From: DATBJJ01 sp963750915
Lineage (GTDB): Bacteria > Acidobacteriota > Vicinamibacteria > Vicinamibacterales > 2-12-FULL-66-21
Assembly: GCA_963750915.1 (NCBI GenBank)
Contig: CAVVSF010000007.1
Coordinates: 248,001 to 312,000 of the forward strand
Reading direction: 5' to 3'
Length of the DNA stretch: 64,000 nucleotides
Shown in pieces: positions 37,136 through 45,710 of this stretch. Position 1 is the stretch's first letter. Every line of letters begins with the position of its first letter. The notes beneath the pieces were generated by a model. The model saw nothing but the letters and a program-made list of their open reading frames with translations. It did not search any database and had not been told where the DNA came from. Both the position numbers and the translations under genes were made by a program.

Positions 37136-37318
37136 GTGGATGCTGCTCGCTTCTGCCTCGACGAACGAGGCCGATACCCGATTAGTGACGCGAAAACGGA
37201 TCGAATGATGGATTCGGCTGCGTGCTCAGCAATCACGTTGTGCGGAGGAAGCGAGTCGTGAGGGGCTCGGTTCGGCGCGCGGCGCGGGCTCAAGCAGGAT
37301 GGCTATCGTCCACCTAGC
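37136..37318 (-). promoter_or_regulatory. Long 5' leader of the RRM-csp transcript
   Basis: If transcription starts from the promoter at 37326-37353, the leader is about 180 bases. That is the length range of cold-shock mRNA leaders that act as temperature-dependent structures. No known riboswitch is recognisable. Confidence 0.4.
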
Positions 37319-37325
37319 GGTCCGG

Positions 37326-37353
37326 AGTATAGCACGCGGCTGGACCGTGTCCA
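37326..37353 (-). promoter_or_regulatory. Sigma-70-like promoter for the RRM-csp genes
   Basis: On the minus strand, TGGACA (37348-37353) and TATACT (37326-37331) are spaced by 16 bases. Confidence 0.5.
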
Positions 37354-37516
37354 GACCCGCGCGCATGGCATCGGCGGTTCCGATACGCAACGAACTTGCC
37401 GTCGAAAGACGACTGGGATCTCCGCGCCACCCGCAGGCTATACCGTGCGTCCGGACGACTCGGGACAAATATCGTAAGTGCCACGACATGAATACGTAAG
37501 CCGAACTATCGATTAT
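37354..37516. other. Intergenic stretch between the RRM promoter and adenylate kinase
   Basis: No gene, repeat or clear terminator is seen. Confidence 0.4.
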
Positions 37517-38173
37517 CTAGTTCGACTTGGCCAGGAAGCCGTCAATCATCGACCTCAGCGCGGCCGTCACTTCCTCGGGATGGCGTAGTCCATCCACTTT
37601 CCCAAAGGTTGCCCTGGCCTGGTAGTACGCGACCACAGGCGCGGCAAACTGAGCGTAAGTGTTCAGGCGGCGCCGGACCGTCGCCGGGTCGTCGTCCTGC
37701 CGCCGCACCAGCCTGCCGCCGCAGTACGGGCACGGATCGATCTGCTCGTCGACGTCCTGCAGGACCGACTGCGTGATTCCGCACGAGCCGCAGATGCGGC
37801 GTTTCCCCAGGCGACGGACGATCTCTTCATCCGCCGCGTCGATCAATATGACCAGCAGCGGCGCCTGCACGACGTCGTCGAGTACCGGCGCCTGCGACAC
37901 CGTTCGCGGAAAGCCGTCGAGGATGAAGCCGTTGCCGCAATCGGGCTCCCTCAGGCGGGTCCGCACGAGATCGGACATCAACTCGTCGCCAACCAGGCCG
38001 CCGTTTGCCAGGGTATCCGCGACCTGTCTGCCGAGCGGCGTGCCCGCCTTGACCGCTGCGCGGAGGATGTCGCCGGTCGAGATGTGCGGCACGCGGTAGT
38101 GTTGCGCCAGCCTTGCGGCCTGGGTCCCCTTCCCGGAACCAGGGGGACCAATCAGTACGAGGTTGACGCGCAT
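37517..38173 (-). CDS. adk: Adenylate kinase (zinc-type LID)
   Basis: A 218-residue enzyme interconverting ATP + AMP and 2 ADP. The start is ATG 38173 (MRVNLVLIGPPGSGKGT); the longer frame to 38230 adds an unlikely leader. The P-loop is GPPGSGKGT, the AMP-binding parts are HISTGDILR and FILDGFPRT, and the LID carries four zinc cysteines (ICGSCG and CPYCGG). It stands outside its usual ribosomal-protein/secY setting. It is divergent from the kinase-BRCT gene. Confidence 0.93.
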   Translation of the reverse strand: MRVNLVLIGPPGSGKGTQAARLAQHYRVPHISTGDILRAAVKAGTPLGRQVADTLANGGLVGDELMSDLVRTRLREPDCGNGFILDGFPRTVSQAPVLDDVVQAPLLVILIDAADEEIVRRLGKRRICGSCGITQSVLQDVDEQIDPCPYCGGRLVRRQDDDPATVRRRLNTYAQFAAPVVAYYQARATFGKVDGLRHPEEVTAALRSMIDGFLAKSN

Positions 38174-38303
38174 ACGAATCGAAGGTCGGTCCCCAGCCAG
38201 CTCGTCGCTACCATAAGCACTGAAAAGCATAACCGAGCGCGAATGGTGGTGCCGGCTCGGGCCGGTCAGCTATGCTGATCCGAAGGTTTTCCGTTTCCTG
38301 TCG

Positions 38304-39482
38304 ATGACTGCACGCGCGTACTCTGCACGATCGCTCGCCGACGCCGCGACCCGCACCGCGACAGCGTCCCGCCTGAGCCGCCGGCGCACGCCGTTGCTGC
38401 TCACCCCGGGCAAGGCGATCGAAAGCCCCGAAACCGGCTTCCGCTACACCATCGATCGCCTCGTCGGCGAAGGCGGCTTCGGCCAGGTCTTTCTCGCCCA
38501 TCGCCTCGGACGCTCGACCACCGTGCCGGAGGTCCTGTGCATCAAGGTGAGCACCCATATCGATGGCTGGCTGCGCGAAGCCTACTTCGGTCAGCTGCTC
38601 GACGATCACCCGCGCGCGATCCGCGTTTACGACAAGTTCCCGATCGTCCGCGGCGACGGCGTGATCTACTGCCTCGCGCTGGAGTTCGCGCGCTTCGGCG
38701 ACCTCAGTGCTCACCTTCATCGTGACGGCCGCGGCTGGCCGGAAGCCACGGCGCGGCGCGAGATTGCCGGGCTGCTGGAAGTGCTCGGCAAGCTCCATCG
38801 CGGCCAGCTGCTGCATCGCGACCTGACGCCGCTCAACGTTTTCGTCTGCGACGGCCGGCGCCTCAAGCTCGGCGACTTCGGCATCGTCGAACAGCAGAGC
38901 AACCAGCGCGGAATCACGGCGCGGACGATGAACGCGATGACGGCGCCGAGCGACATCATCGCGGGGTCGGCGCCGAAGTGGCAGACGCGCGACGACGTCT
39001 ACCAGGTCGGCCAGCTGCTGGCGATGTTGATCAGGGGCGACGCGCGCTCGCGAGTCCGGACGCCCGACGTCCGCGGACTGACCTGCAGCGATCACCTGAA
39101 GGAAATCGTCTATCGCTGCCTCGGCGAGCGGCGCAAGCGCTACGAAACTGCCGACGAACTGATCCAGGCGCTGCGCAATCCGCCGGCGGTGCTGAAGGCG
39201 GGCGTGCTGCGGACGCTCAAAGGGGCGCACATCGCCTTCACCGGAATCCTGTCGAAGACCCGCAAGGAGGCGATGCGCGCCGCCAAGCGTGCCGGGGCGG
39301 TCGTGCACAGTTCCCCGAGCGCGAAGACCACAGTCGTCGTCCGCGGCCGGCCGAACCCGCTGCAGGCCGCGGGCCGCGATGCCGGGCTGAAGCTGATGGA
39401 AATCAAGCGGCTGCGCGAGAAGGGGCACCGCATCACGCTCTTGAACGACCGCCAGTTCTGGCGCCTGGCCGCACGCCGCTGA
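38304..39482 (+). CDS. Ser/Thr kinase fused to a C-terminal BRCT domain
   Basis: A 392-residue soluble protein. The kinase domain (about 45-292) has GEGGFGQVFLAH (55-66), Lys81 in CIKVS, His171-Arg-Asp in HRDLTPLNVFV (Thr replaces the usual Lys after HRDL) and DFG at 191-193. Residues 304-388 read LKGAHIAFTGILSKTRKEAM, RAGAVVHSSPSAKTTVVVRG, then HRITLLNDRQFWRL, a BRCT domain of the kind found at the end of bacterial DNA ligase LigA. BRCT domains bind DNA ends or phosphopeptides. The fusion suggests a kinase acting on DNA-associated proteins, which is inference. No membrane segment. Confidence 0.82.
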   Translation: MTARAYSARSLADAATRTATASRLSRRRTPLLLTPGKAIESPETGFRYTIDRLVGEGGFGQVFLAHRLGRSTTVPEVLCIKVSTHIDGWLREAYFGQLLDDHPRAIRVYDKFPIVRGDGVIYCLALEFARFGDLSAHLHRDGRGWPEATARREIAGLLEVLGKLHRGQLLHRDLTPLNVFVCDGRRLKLGDFGIVEQQSNQRGITARTMNAMTAPSDIIAGSAPKWQTRDDVYQVGQLLAMLIRGDARSRVRTPDVRGLTCSDHLKEIVYRCLGERRKRYETADELIQALRNPPAVLKAGVLRTLKGAHIAFTGILSKTRKEAMRAAKRAGAVVHSSPSAKTTVVVRGRPNPLQAAGRDAGLKLMEIKRLREKGHRITLLNDRQFWRLAARR

Positions 39483-39486
39483 ACCC

Positions 39487-40161
39487 ATGCGCGTCCTCAT
39501 CGTCGAAGACGACGGGACGATTGCCGATTTCGTCAGCCAGGGTCTGACCGAGGCTGGCTTTGCCGTCGACGTCGCCGCCGACGGCGAACGCGGCCTCGAG
39601 CTGGCGACGAGCGGTTCCTACGATGCGGCAATCGTCGACCTGATGCTGCCGAAGCTCGACGGCCTGGCGCTGATCGATCGCATGCGTACCGGCGGCGTGC
39701 GCACGCCGGTACTGATCCTCAGCGCCCGCCGCAGCGTCGACGACCGCGTCAGCGGCCTCCAGGCCGGCGGCGACGACTACCTGACCAAACCGTTCGCGTT
39801 CGCCGAGCTGCTGGCCCGCGTCCAGGCGCTGATCAGGCGATCGACCGGCGCCGCCGAGCCAACGCGCCTCGTCGTCGGCGACCTCAGCCTCGATCTGCTG
39901 ACGCGGCGGGTCGAGCGCGCCGGCCGCGACATCGAGCTGCGGCCGCGCGAGTTCGCGCTCCTCGAGTACCTGATGCGGAATCCAGGCCGCGTCATCACCA
40001 AGACGATGATCCTGTCGCGCGTCTGGGGCTACAACTTCAACCCCGGCACGAATGTCGTCGACGTCCTGGTCTCACGGCTGCGCGAGCGCCTCGACCGCGA
40101 CTTCGAGCCGAAGCGGCTGCAGACCGTGCGCGGCGTTGGCTACGTCCTGAAGGCGGACTGA
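39487..40161 (+). CDS. OmpR/PhoB-family response regulator
   Basis: A 224-residue regulator, 4 bases after the kinase-BRCT gene. The receiver domain has the acidic pair VEDD, phospho-acceptor Asp51 (AIVDLMLPK) and Lys in YLTKPF. The C-terminal winged helix ends with NVVDVLVSRLRERLD and RTVRGVGYVLKAD. It is the partner of the sensor kinase that starts one base later. Confidence 0.93.
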   Translation: MRVLIVEDDGTIADFVSQGLTEAGFAVDVAADGERGLELATSGSYDAAIVDLMLPKLDGLALIDRMRTGGVRTPVLILSARRSVDDRVSGLQAGGDDYLTKPFAFAELLARVQALIRRSTGAAEPTRLVVGDLSLDLLTRRVERAGRDIELRPREFALLEYLMRNPGRVITKTMILSRVWGYNFNPGTNVVDVLVSRLRERLDRDFEPKRLQTVRGVGYVLKAD

Positions 40162-40162
40162 C

Positions 40163-41572
40163 GTGTCGAGCCCTGCACCGATCGCGCCTGCCGAACAGCC
40201 GGACAGCGGCCGCTTCGGGCTGCGGCTGGCGTCGTGGTACGCCGTCGTGTTCGTCGTCAGCTCGCTCGCGATCGTGCTGCTGACCTACGCCCTGCTGGCG
40301 GCGTCGCTTGCGGAGCGCGATCGCGAGATCGTCGCCTCGACGCTGCGCGAGTACTCGGCGCGCTATGCGAGCGGCGGGCTCGGCGCCATCGCCCGCGCCG
40401 TCGATCTCGAACAGCGAACCGGAGGGCGCGAACGCCTCTTCGTCCGCGTCGTCCGCGGCGGCTCCGAGACGCTGTTCGCCAGCATCCCGCCGGAGTGGTC
40501 CGACTTCGACGTCTCGCCGCTCGCCGGCCGCGACAGCGCCTGGGATCGGGTGCTCTCCGGATCGCGCCGGGCCACGCTCGAAGTCGCGTCGGCGCGGCTG
40601 ATCGACGGCACCCTGCTCCAGGTCGGCAAGAGCACCGAGAGCCGCGACGAGCTGCTGGCGCGCTTTCGCACCGTCGCGCTCCTCGTCTCGATCGCCATCG
40701 TCCTCGCCGGGCTCGCCGGCGGCTTCGTCGTCACCCGATCGACGATGCGGCCGATCGAAGGGCTGATTGCCGCCGTCCGCAACATCATCGCGACCGGCCG
40801 GACCGACGCGCGGGTTCCCGTGCGCCAGCCGCGCGACGCGATCGACGAGCTCAGCAGCCTGTTCAACGCGATGCTCGATCGCATCACGACGCTCATCAGC
40901 GGCATGGGCGACGCGCTCGACAACGTCGCCCACGACCTGCGGACGCCGATGACGCGCCTGCGCGGCATCGCCGAGCGCGCCCTGGCCTCGGGAGATCCCG
41001 CCACCGAGCGCGAGGCACTCGCCACCTGTCTCGAAGAGTCGGAGCGGATCCTGGCGATGCTCGACACGCTGATGGACATCTCGGAGGCGGAAACCGGCAC
41101 GCTGCGGCTCGCGAGAACCGACGTCGCCGTGGATGGCGTCATCCGCGAGGTCGCAAGCGTCTACGAGGACGTCGCCGAGGACAGGCGCGTCGCCGTCTCA
41201 CAGCACCTGGAGAGCGGCCTCGTCGTCTCCGCCGATCGCGATCGCCTGCGCCAGGTCGTTGCCAACCTGCTCGACAACGCGATCAAGTACACCCCCGCCG
41301 GCGGCCGCGTCGACATCAGCACGAGGCGCGAGCGCAACGACGTCGTGATCGAGGTCGCCGACACCGGCACCGGCATCGCCGACCACGATCTGCCGCGCAT
41401 CTGGGAGCGCCTGTATCGCGGCGACCAGAGCCGGGCCGAACGCGGGCTTGGCCTCGGCCTGAGCCTCGTCCGCGCCATCGTCGCCGCCCACAACGGAACA
41501 GTCGAGGTGAGCTCGCGTCCCGGTCAGGGCTCGACGTTCACGCTCCGCCTGCCGGTCTTTACGCGGAGCTGA
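40163..41572 (+). CDS. Membrane sensor histidine kinase
   Basis: A 469-residue kinase from GTG 40163. TM1 (WYAVVFVVSSLAIVLLTYAL) and TM2 (VALLVSIAIVLAGLAGGFVV) frame a periplasmic sensor of about 120 residues. HAMP follows, then HisKA with His257 in DNVAHDLRTPMTRL. The ATPase domain has NLLDNAIKYTP, DTGTGI and GLGLGLSLVRAI. It pairs with the OmpR-type regulator. The DegP gene just downstream suggests an envelope-stress function. Its last codons and stop lie inside a REP-like palindrome. Confidence 0.92.
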   Translation: MSSPAPIAPAEQPDSGRFGLRLASWYAVVFVVSSLAIVLLTYALLAASLAERDREIVASTLREYSARYASGGLGAIARAVDLEQRTGGRERLFVRVVRGGSETLFASIPPEWSDFDVSPLAGRDSAWDRVLSGSRRATLEVASARLIDGTLLQVGKSTESRDELLARFRTVALLVSIAIVLAGLAGGFVVTRSTMRPIEGLIAAVRNIIATGRTDARVPVRQPRDAIDELSSLFNAMLDRITTLISGMGDALDNVAHDLRTPMTRLRGIAERALASGDPATEREALATCLEESERILAMLDTLMDISEAETGTLRLARTDVAVDGVIREVASVYEDVAEDRRVAVSQHLESGLVVSADRDRLRQVVANLLDNAIKYTPAGGRVDISTRRERNDVVIEVADTGTGIADHDLPRIWERLYRGDQSRAERGLGLGLSLVRAIVAAHNGTVEVSSRPGQGSTFTLRLPVFTRS

Positions 41573-41590
41573 AGCTCCGAGCTACGTACC
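41564..41590 (-). repeat. REP-like element overlapping the histidine kinase stop codon
   Basis: CGGAGCT-GA-AGCTCCG (41564-41579), with GTAG on the minus strand at its head (CTAC, 41582-41585). The TGA stop of the kinase is made by its centre. Confidence 0.7.
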
Positions 41591-41774
41591 TGCCCCCCCA
41601 ACCTTGCACCGATGTAATGGTCCGGTAACGGCCCGGAAAGGCTCGGCTGCGTCAAAGAAGTATGAGCGGCCGGACGACTGGCGGAGATCGACCGGTGCTG
41701 CCGTGCTCAGTCCGCCATTGATTCATGCGCAGGGACGTGCGCAAGTTGCGCGCGCTAAAGGAGATAGGGCCATC

Positions 41775-43283
41775 ATGTTCAACGTTTCGCCTCGTCGTCA
41801 GCTGACCAGGGCAGGCACCGGCGTCGCCGTCCTCGCGCTGGTCGGCGCCACCGGCTACAGCGTCGGTCAGAGCCAGAGCGCGGCCAGCGTCGCATCCGCG
41901 GCGCCGTACGTCGTCGCCAACCCGGCGACGCGTCCTGGGCTCGATGCCGCCACACCAGGGTCGTACGCCAACGTCGTCAAGGCCGCCTCGCCTGCAGTCG
42001 TTACCGTGAGGGTCGAGAAGAAAGCGGCGTCGACGCCGACCGGAATGCAGCTCCCGGACGACCCGATGTTCCGCGAGTTCTTCGGCCGCCGCTTCGGTCC
42101 GCAGGGGCCGCAGGGACCGCGCGCGCCGCGGCAGGCGGGGCTCGGATCCGGCGTCATCGCGACTGCCGACGGTTACGTCCTCACCAACAATCACGTCGTC
42201 GAGGGCGCGGACCGCGTCCGCGTCGAGCTGACCGATCGTCGGACGTTCGAGGGCAAGGTCATCGGCACCGATCCGGCGAGCGATCTCGCGCTGCTGAAGA
42301 TCGAGGCGGCGAACCTGCCGACCCTGACGATCGGCGACTCGAGCCGGGTCAGCGTCGGCGACATCGTGCTCGCGATCGGCAACCCGCTCAACGTCGGCCA
42401 GACCGTGACGATGGGCATCATCAGCGCCAAGGGGCGCGCCACGGGCGTCGGCGACGGCAGCTACGAGGACTTCCTCCAGACCGACGCGCCGATCAACCAG
42501 GGCAACTCCGGCGGCGCGCTGGTCAACACTGCCGGCGAGCTCGTCGGCATCAACACGCAGATCCTGACGCCGACCGGCGGCAACATCGGTCTCGGCTTCG
42601 CGATTCCGTCGAACATGGTGCGGACCGTGATGGACCAGCTGAAGACCGAGGGGAAGGTCGTGCGCGGCCGCCTCGGCGTCACCGTCCAGAACGTGACCGC
42701 GGACATGGCGTCGAGCCTCGGGCTGACGGAAGTCGGTGGCGCGATCGTCAACAGGGTCGAGCCCGACAGCGCGGCGGCGAACGCCGGGCTGCAGCAGGGT
42801 GACGTGATCGTCGCGATCGGCGGCGAGCCGGTGGCCGACAACAACGCGCTCCGCAACCGGATCGCGAGCACGCGCCCCGGCACACCGATCAAGATCGACG
42901 TCCTCCGCGGCGGAAAGCGTCAGACAGTGACGGCGACAATCGATCGGCTGAACCCGGAGACGGCTGAAGTGGCGGATCGCGATCGTCGTCCGGACAGCGG
43001 CGGGTTCGGGATGACCGTCGAGCCGCTGACGCCGGAAACCGCGCGGCGCCTGCAGCTCGCGCGGCGCACCGAAGGCGTGGTGATTCGTGAAGTGGCGCCG
43101 GACGGGGCTGCGGCCGCGGCCGGTCTCGAACCTGGCGACGTCATCGCTCAGGTCAACGGGCAGGCCGTCAGGACGCCGGCCGAACTCAAGGCGGCGCTGG
43201 CCGCGGCGTCGGACAAGCCGGCGCTGCTCCTGGTCGCGCGGCAGGACGCGGAAGTGTTCGTCACGATCAAGAGCAACTCGTAA
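41775..43283 (+). CDS. DegP/HtrA-type periplasmic serine protease with two PDZ domains
   Basis: A 502-residue protease from ATG 41775, with AAAGGAG 11 bases before it. The N-terminal membrane or signal segment is AGTGVAVLALVGATGYSVG. The catalytic triad is His140 (TNNHVVEG), Asp170 (SDLALLK) and Ser245 (GNSGGALV). Two PDZ domains follow (about 295-385 and 405-500). It degrades or refolds damaged envelope proteins. Likely controlled by the two-component system upstream. A terminator follows. Confidence 0.92.
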   Translation: MFNVSPRRQLTRAGTGVAVLALVGATGYSVGQSQSAASVASAAPYVVANPATRPGLDAATPGSYANVVKAASPAVVTVRVEKKAASTPTGMQLPDDPMFREFFGRRFGPQGPQGPRAPRQAGLGSGVIATADGYVLTNNHVVEGADRVRVELTDRRTFEGKVIGTDPASDLALLKIEAANLPTLTIGDSSRVSVGDIVLAIGNPLNVGQTVTMGIISAKGRATGVGDGSYEDFLQTDAPINQGNSGGALVNTAGELVGINTQILTPTGGNIGLGFAIPSNMVRTVMDQLKTEGKVVRGRLGVTVQNVTADMASSLGLTEVGGAIVNRVEPDSAAANAGLQQGDVIVAIGGEPVADNNALRNRIASTRPGTPIKIDVLRGGKRQTVTATIDRLNPETAEVADRDRRPDSGGFGMTVEPLTPETARRLQLARRTEGVVIREVAPDGAAAAAGLEPGDVIAQVNGQAVRTPAELKAALAAASDKPALLLVARQDAEVFVTIKSNS

Positions 43284-43302
43284 CTCTCTCTCCCTCCTCC
43301 CT

Positions 43303-43335
43303 CCGGCGCGTCCTTGCTGGGCGCGCCGGTATTTT
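43303..43335 (+). terminator. Rho-independent terminator after degP-like gene
   Basis: CCGGCGCG (43303-43310) pairs with CGCGCCGG (43322-43329) and is followed by TATTTTC. It could serve both the protease gene and the convergent HD-GYP gene. Confidence 0.7.
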
Positions 43336-43345
43336 CATCCCTGAA

Positions 43346-44344
43346 TCACGCGTGGAAGGTATTCAGGCGGCCGCTCTCGACGAGCGCGGCGAACGCTTCG
43401 ACGAGATCGGGGCGGCGCCAGCCGCGCGACACCTGGTGGCGCAGGATATCGAGCGCTTCCTGCGCCGAGTGCGGTCCCTGGTACGGCCGCCTGGTCGTCA
43501 CCGCATCGTAGACGTCGACGATGCCGATGATCTGCGCCAGCAGCGGGATGTCGTCCCCCGCGAGGCCATCGGGGTAACCCGAGCCGTCGTAGCGCTCGTG
43601 GTGGTGGCGGATGATCGGGCGCACGGCAGCAAGCGATCGCAGGTTGCCGCAGAGCGAGTCGCCGACGGTCGTGTGCGACTTGATCAGCTCGAACTCTTCC
43701 GCCTCGAGCGGCCCGGACTTGCGCAGCACGGCGTCGGGGATGGCGAGCATGCCGATATCGTGCAGGAAGCCGCCGCGGTGCAGCGCCGCGATCTCTTCCT
43801 CCGGGAGGCCGAGGGCACGCCCGAGCGCGGTGGCGTAATTGGCCATGCGGTGGCAGTGCCCCTCGGTATTGCCGTCCCGGGCCTCGACCAGCAGCGCCAT
43901 CGCCGTGATCAGCGACGCCGCCGAATCGAGGTCGTCGGTGTAGCGCTTCATGCGGACCAGCGTCCGGACGCGCGCGAGCAGCTCCTGGGTGTCGATCGGT
44001 TTGCTGAGGAAATCGTCGGCCCCCGCCTCGAGGCCTTCGATCCGCTTCTCCCGGTGGGCCATGCCGGTCACGAGCACGACGGGCGTCAGCCTCGTCGCCG
44101 CATCTCCCTTCAGCTGACGACAGACCTCGAGCCCCGTCATCCCGGGCATGTTGACGTCGAAGATCGCGACGTGCGGCTTGTACTCGCGCACCGCCTCGAC
44201 CGCCGAGACACCGTCGTGCACGACCTCGACGCCGTAGCCCGCCCTCGCCAGTACGCGCCGGAACATCTCGGCGACCGACTGCTCGTCATCGGCTACCACG
44301 ACGCGCGCCAGCGGCCGTCGTCCCTCCGTCTCTTCGCTGCCCAT
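43346..44344 (-). CDS. HD-GYP response regulator (RpfG type), HD motif changed
   Basis: A 332-residue protein from ATG 44344: receiver (Asp in AIFDVNMPGM, Lys in FLSKPID) plus HD-GYP phosphodiesterase domain. The HD part reads HDIGMLAIPDAVL, where the usual HDxGK Lys is Met. HHHERYDGSGYP keeps the GYP motif. The family degrades cyclic di-GMP; the Lys-to-Met change may alter activity. It lies 29 bases downstream of a close paralogue on the same strand. Confidence 0.9.
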   Translation of the reverse strand: MGSEETEGRRPLARVVVADDEQSVAEMFRRVLARAGYGVEVVHDGVSAVEAVREYKPHVAIFDVNMPGMTGLEVCRQLKGDAATRLTPVVLVTGMAHREKRIEGLEAGADDFLSKPIDTQELLARVRTLVRMKRYTDDLDSAASLITAMALLVEARDGNTEGHCHRMANYATALGRALGLPEEEIAALHRGGFLHDIGMLAIPDAVLRKSGPLEAEEFELIKSHTTVGDSLCGNLRSLAAVRPIIRHHHERYDGSGYPDGLAGDDIPLLAQIIGIVDVYDAVTTRRPYQGPHSAQEALDILRHQVSRGWRRPDLVEAFAALVESGRLNTFHA

Positions 44345-44373
44345 CGAGCGTCCTCTTATCGCACGCCGTCGCG

Positions 44374-45363
44374 TTATTCGACGCCTTCGCGGCTCAGGCT
44401 GATGAACGCTTCCACGAGGCGGGGGTTCCGCCGCCCCTTCGCGCACTCGCTGCGCAGCTCGGCGTAGGCGTAATCGGCCGACAGCGCGTCGCGGTACGGC
44501 CGGCTGCTCGTCACGGCGTCGTAGAGATCGACGATGCCGACGATCTGCGCCAGCAGCGGCACGCGATCGCCGCTGAGACCGTCGGGATAGCCGCTGCCGT
44601 CGAGTGCCTCGTGGTGGTGACGGACGATTTGCCGCACCAGCCGCAGCGAGCGCAACTCGCCGCACAGCCGATCGCCGATCACCGTGTGCTGCTTGATCAA
44701 CTCGAACTCGGCAGTCGTCAGCCGCGTCGGCTTGAGCAGGACCGCATCGGGGATGCCGATCTTGCCGATGTCGTGCAGGTAGCCGCCGCGATCCAGCGCC
44801 GAGACCTCGTCTTTCGAGAGGCCGAGCGAGCGGCCGAGCGCGACCGCGAGCCTCGAGAGGCGCTCGCAGTGGCCGTCGGTGTAAGGGTCGCGGGCGTCGA
44901 TCGTCAGCGCCAGGCTCTTGAGGATGGCCTCGGCCGACTCGAGGTCGTCGGTGTAGCCCTTGAGGCGAACCAGCGACGCGAGCCGCGCGTGGAGCTCCTC
45001 GGCATCGAACGGCTTGGTGAGAAAGTCGTCGGCGCCGACGTGAATCCCGCGCAGGCGGTGCTCGCGCGCGTCCAGGCCGGTAACGAGGACCACCGGCACC
45101 AGCCGGGTTCGCGGCATCATCTTCAACCGCGAGCACACCGCGAAGCCGTCGAGCCCCGGCAGCCGGACGTCGAGCAGGACGACGTCGACGTCGACCCGTT
45201 CGAGCAGCGCCAGCGCCTCTTCGCCGTCGGGCAGCGTGACAACGTCGTATTCGCGGCCGAGGAGGCGGGTCAGCAGCTTTCGATTCGATTCCTCGTCGTC
45301 GACAACGAGGACGCGGGCCTTGTCACTGCGTTGCGAACTCCACTGGTCCGGCGCCGAAGACAT
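44374..45363 (-). CDS. HD-GYP response regulator (RpfG type)
   Basis: A 329-residue paralogue of the next gene, from ATG 45363. The receiver has VVDDEESN, Asp in VLLDVRLPGLDG and Lys in FLTKPFD. The HD-GYP domain has the complete HDIGKIGIPDAVL and HHHEALDGSGYP. It should hydrolyse cyclic di-GMP when activated by a histidine kinase that is not adjacent. A tandem duplication explains the pair. Confidence 0.92.
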   Translation of the reverse strand: MSSAPDQWSSQRSDKARVLVVDDEESNRKLLTRLLGREYDVVTLPDGEEALALLERVDVDVVLLDVRLPGLDGFAVCSRLKMMPRTRLVPVVLVTGLDAREHRLRGIHVGADDFLTKPFDAEELHARLASLVRLKGYTDDLESAEAILKSLALTIDARDPYTDGHCERLSRLAVALGRSLGLSKDEVSALDRGGYLHDIGKIGIPDAVLLKPTRLTTAEFELIKQHTVIGDRLCGELRSLRLVRQIVRHHHEALDGSGYPDGLSGDRVPLLAQIVGIVDLYDAVTSSRPYRDALSADYAYAELRSECAKGRRNPRLVEAFISLSREGVE

Positions 45364-45710
45364 CTCGACCGAATGTATACCAGAACCGGCAGTTTGAACC
45401 CGCTGTGCCGCGTCGACACGCGGCCCGGTGTGCGGTTGAGACTCACGGAAATGGGCCGAGCGAAGCGGCGGCGACGCGGCGGCGATGCTCGTCGCCGGTA
45501 AGTCCGGCAACGCTGATCAGGGCGGGGCGGGTCGGTCGAATCCGATGTGGTGCGCGTGTCAGTCCCTCCTGGTGAATCGTTCGTCACCCGACTCCGACGA
45601 GGAGACGACCGCGATCGTCGCAGGCGCGGCGCGAACGAATCAGTCAATTCGGTGAGTCTCACGGTTAGTAACCTCGAAACGGGCGCAGCAGCCGCCGGGG
45701 CTGTGCCAGG
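45364..45710. promoter_or_regulatory. Divergent intergenic region with paired TGAG[A/T]CTCACGG boxes
   Basis: No gene is seen. The 12-mer TGAGACTCACGG (45437-45448) recurs as TGAGTCTCACGG (45653-45664); each holds a 9-base palindrome. GGTTA-G-TAACC (45663-45673) abuts the second. These may be operators for the divergent genes. Confidence 0.4.
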
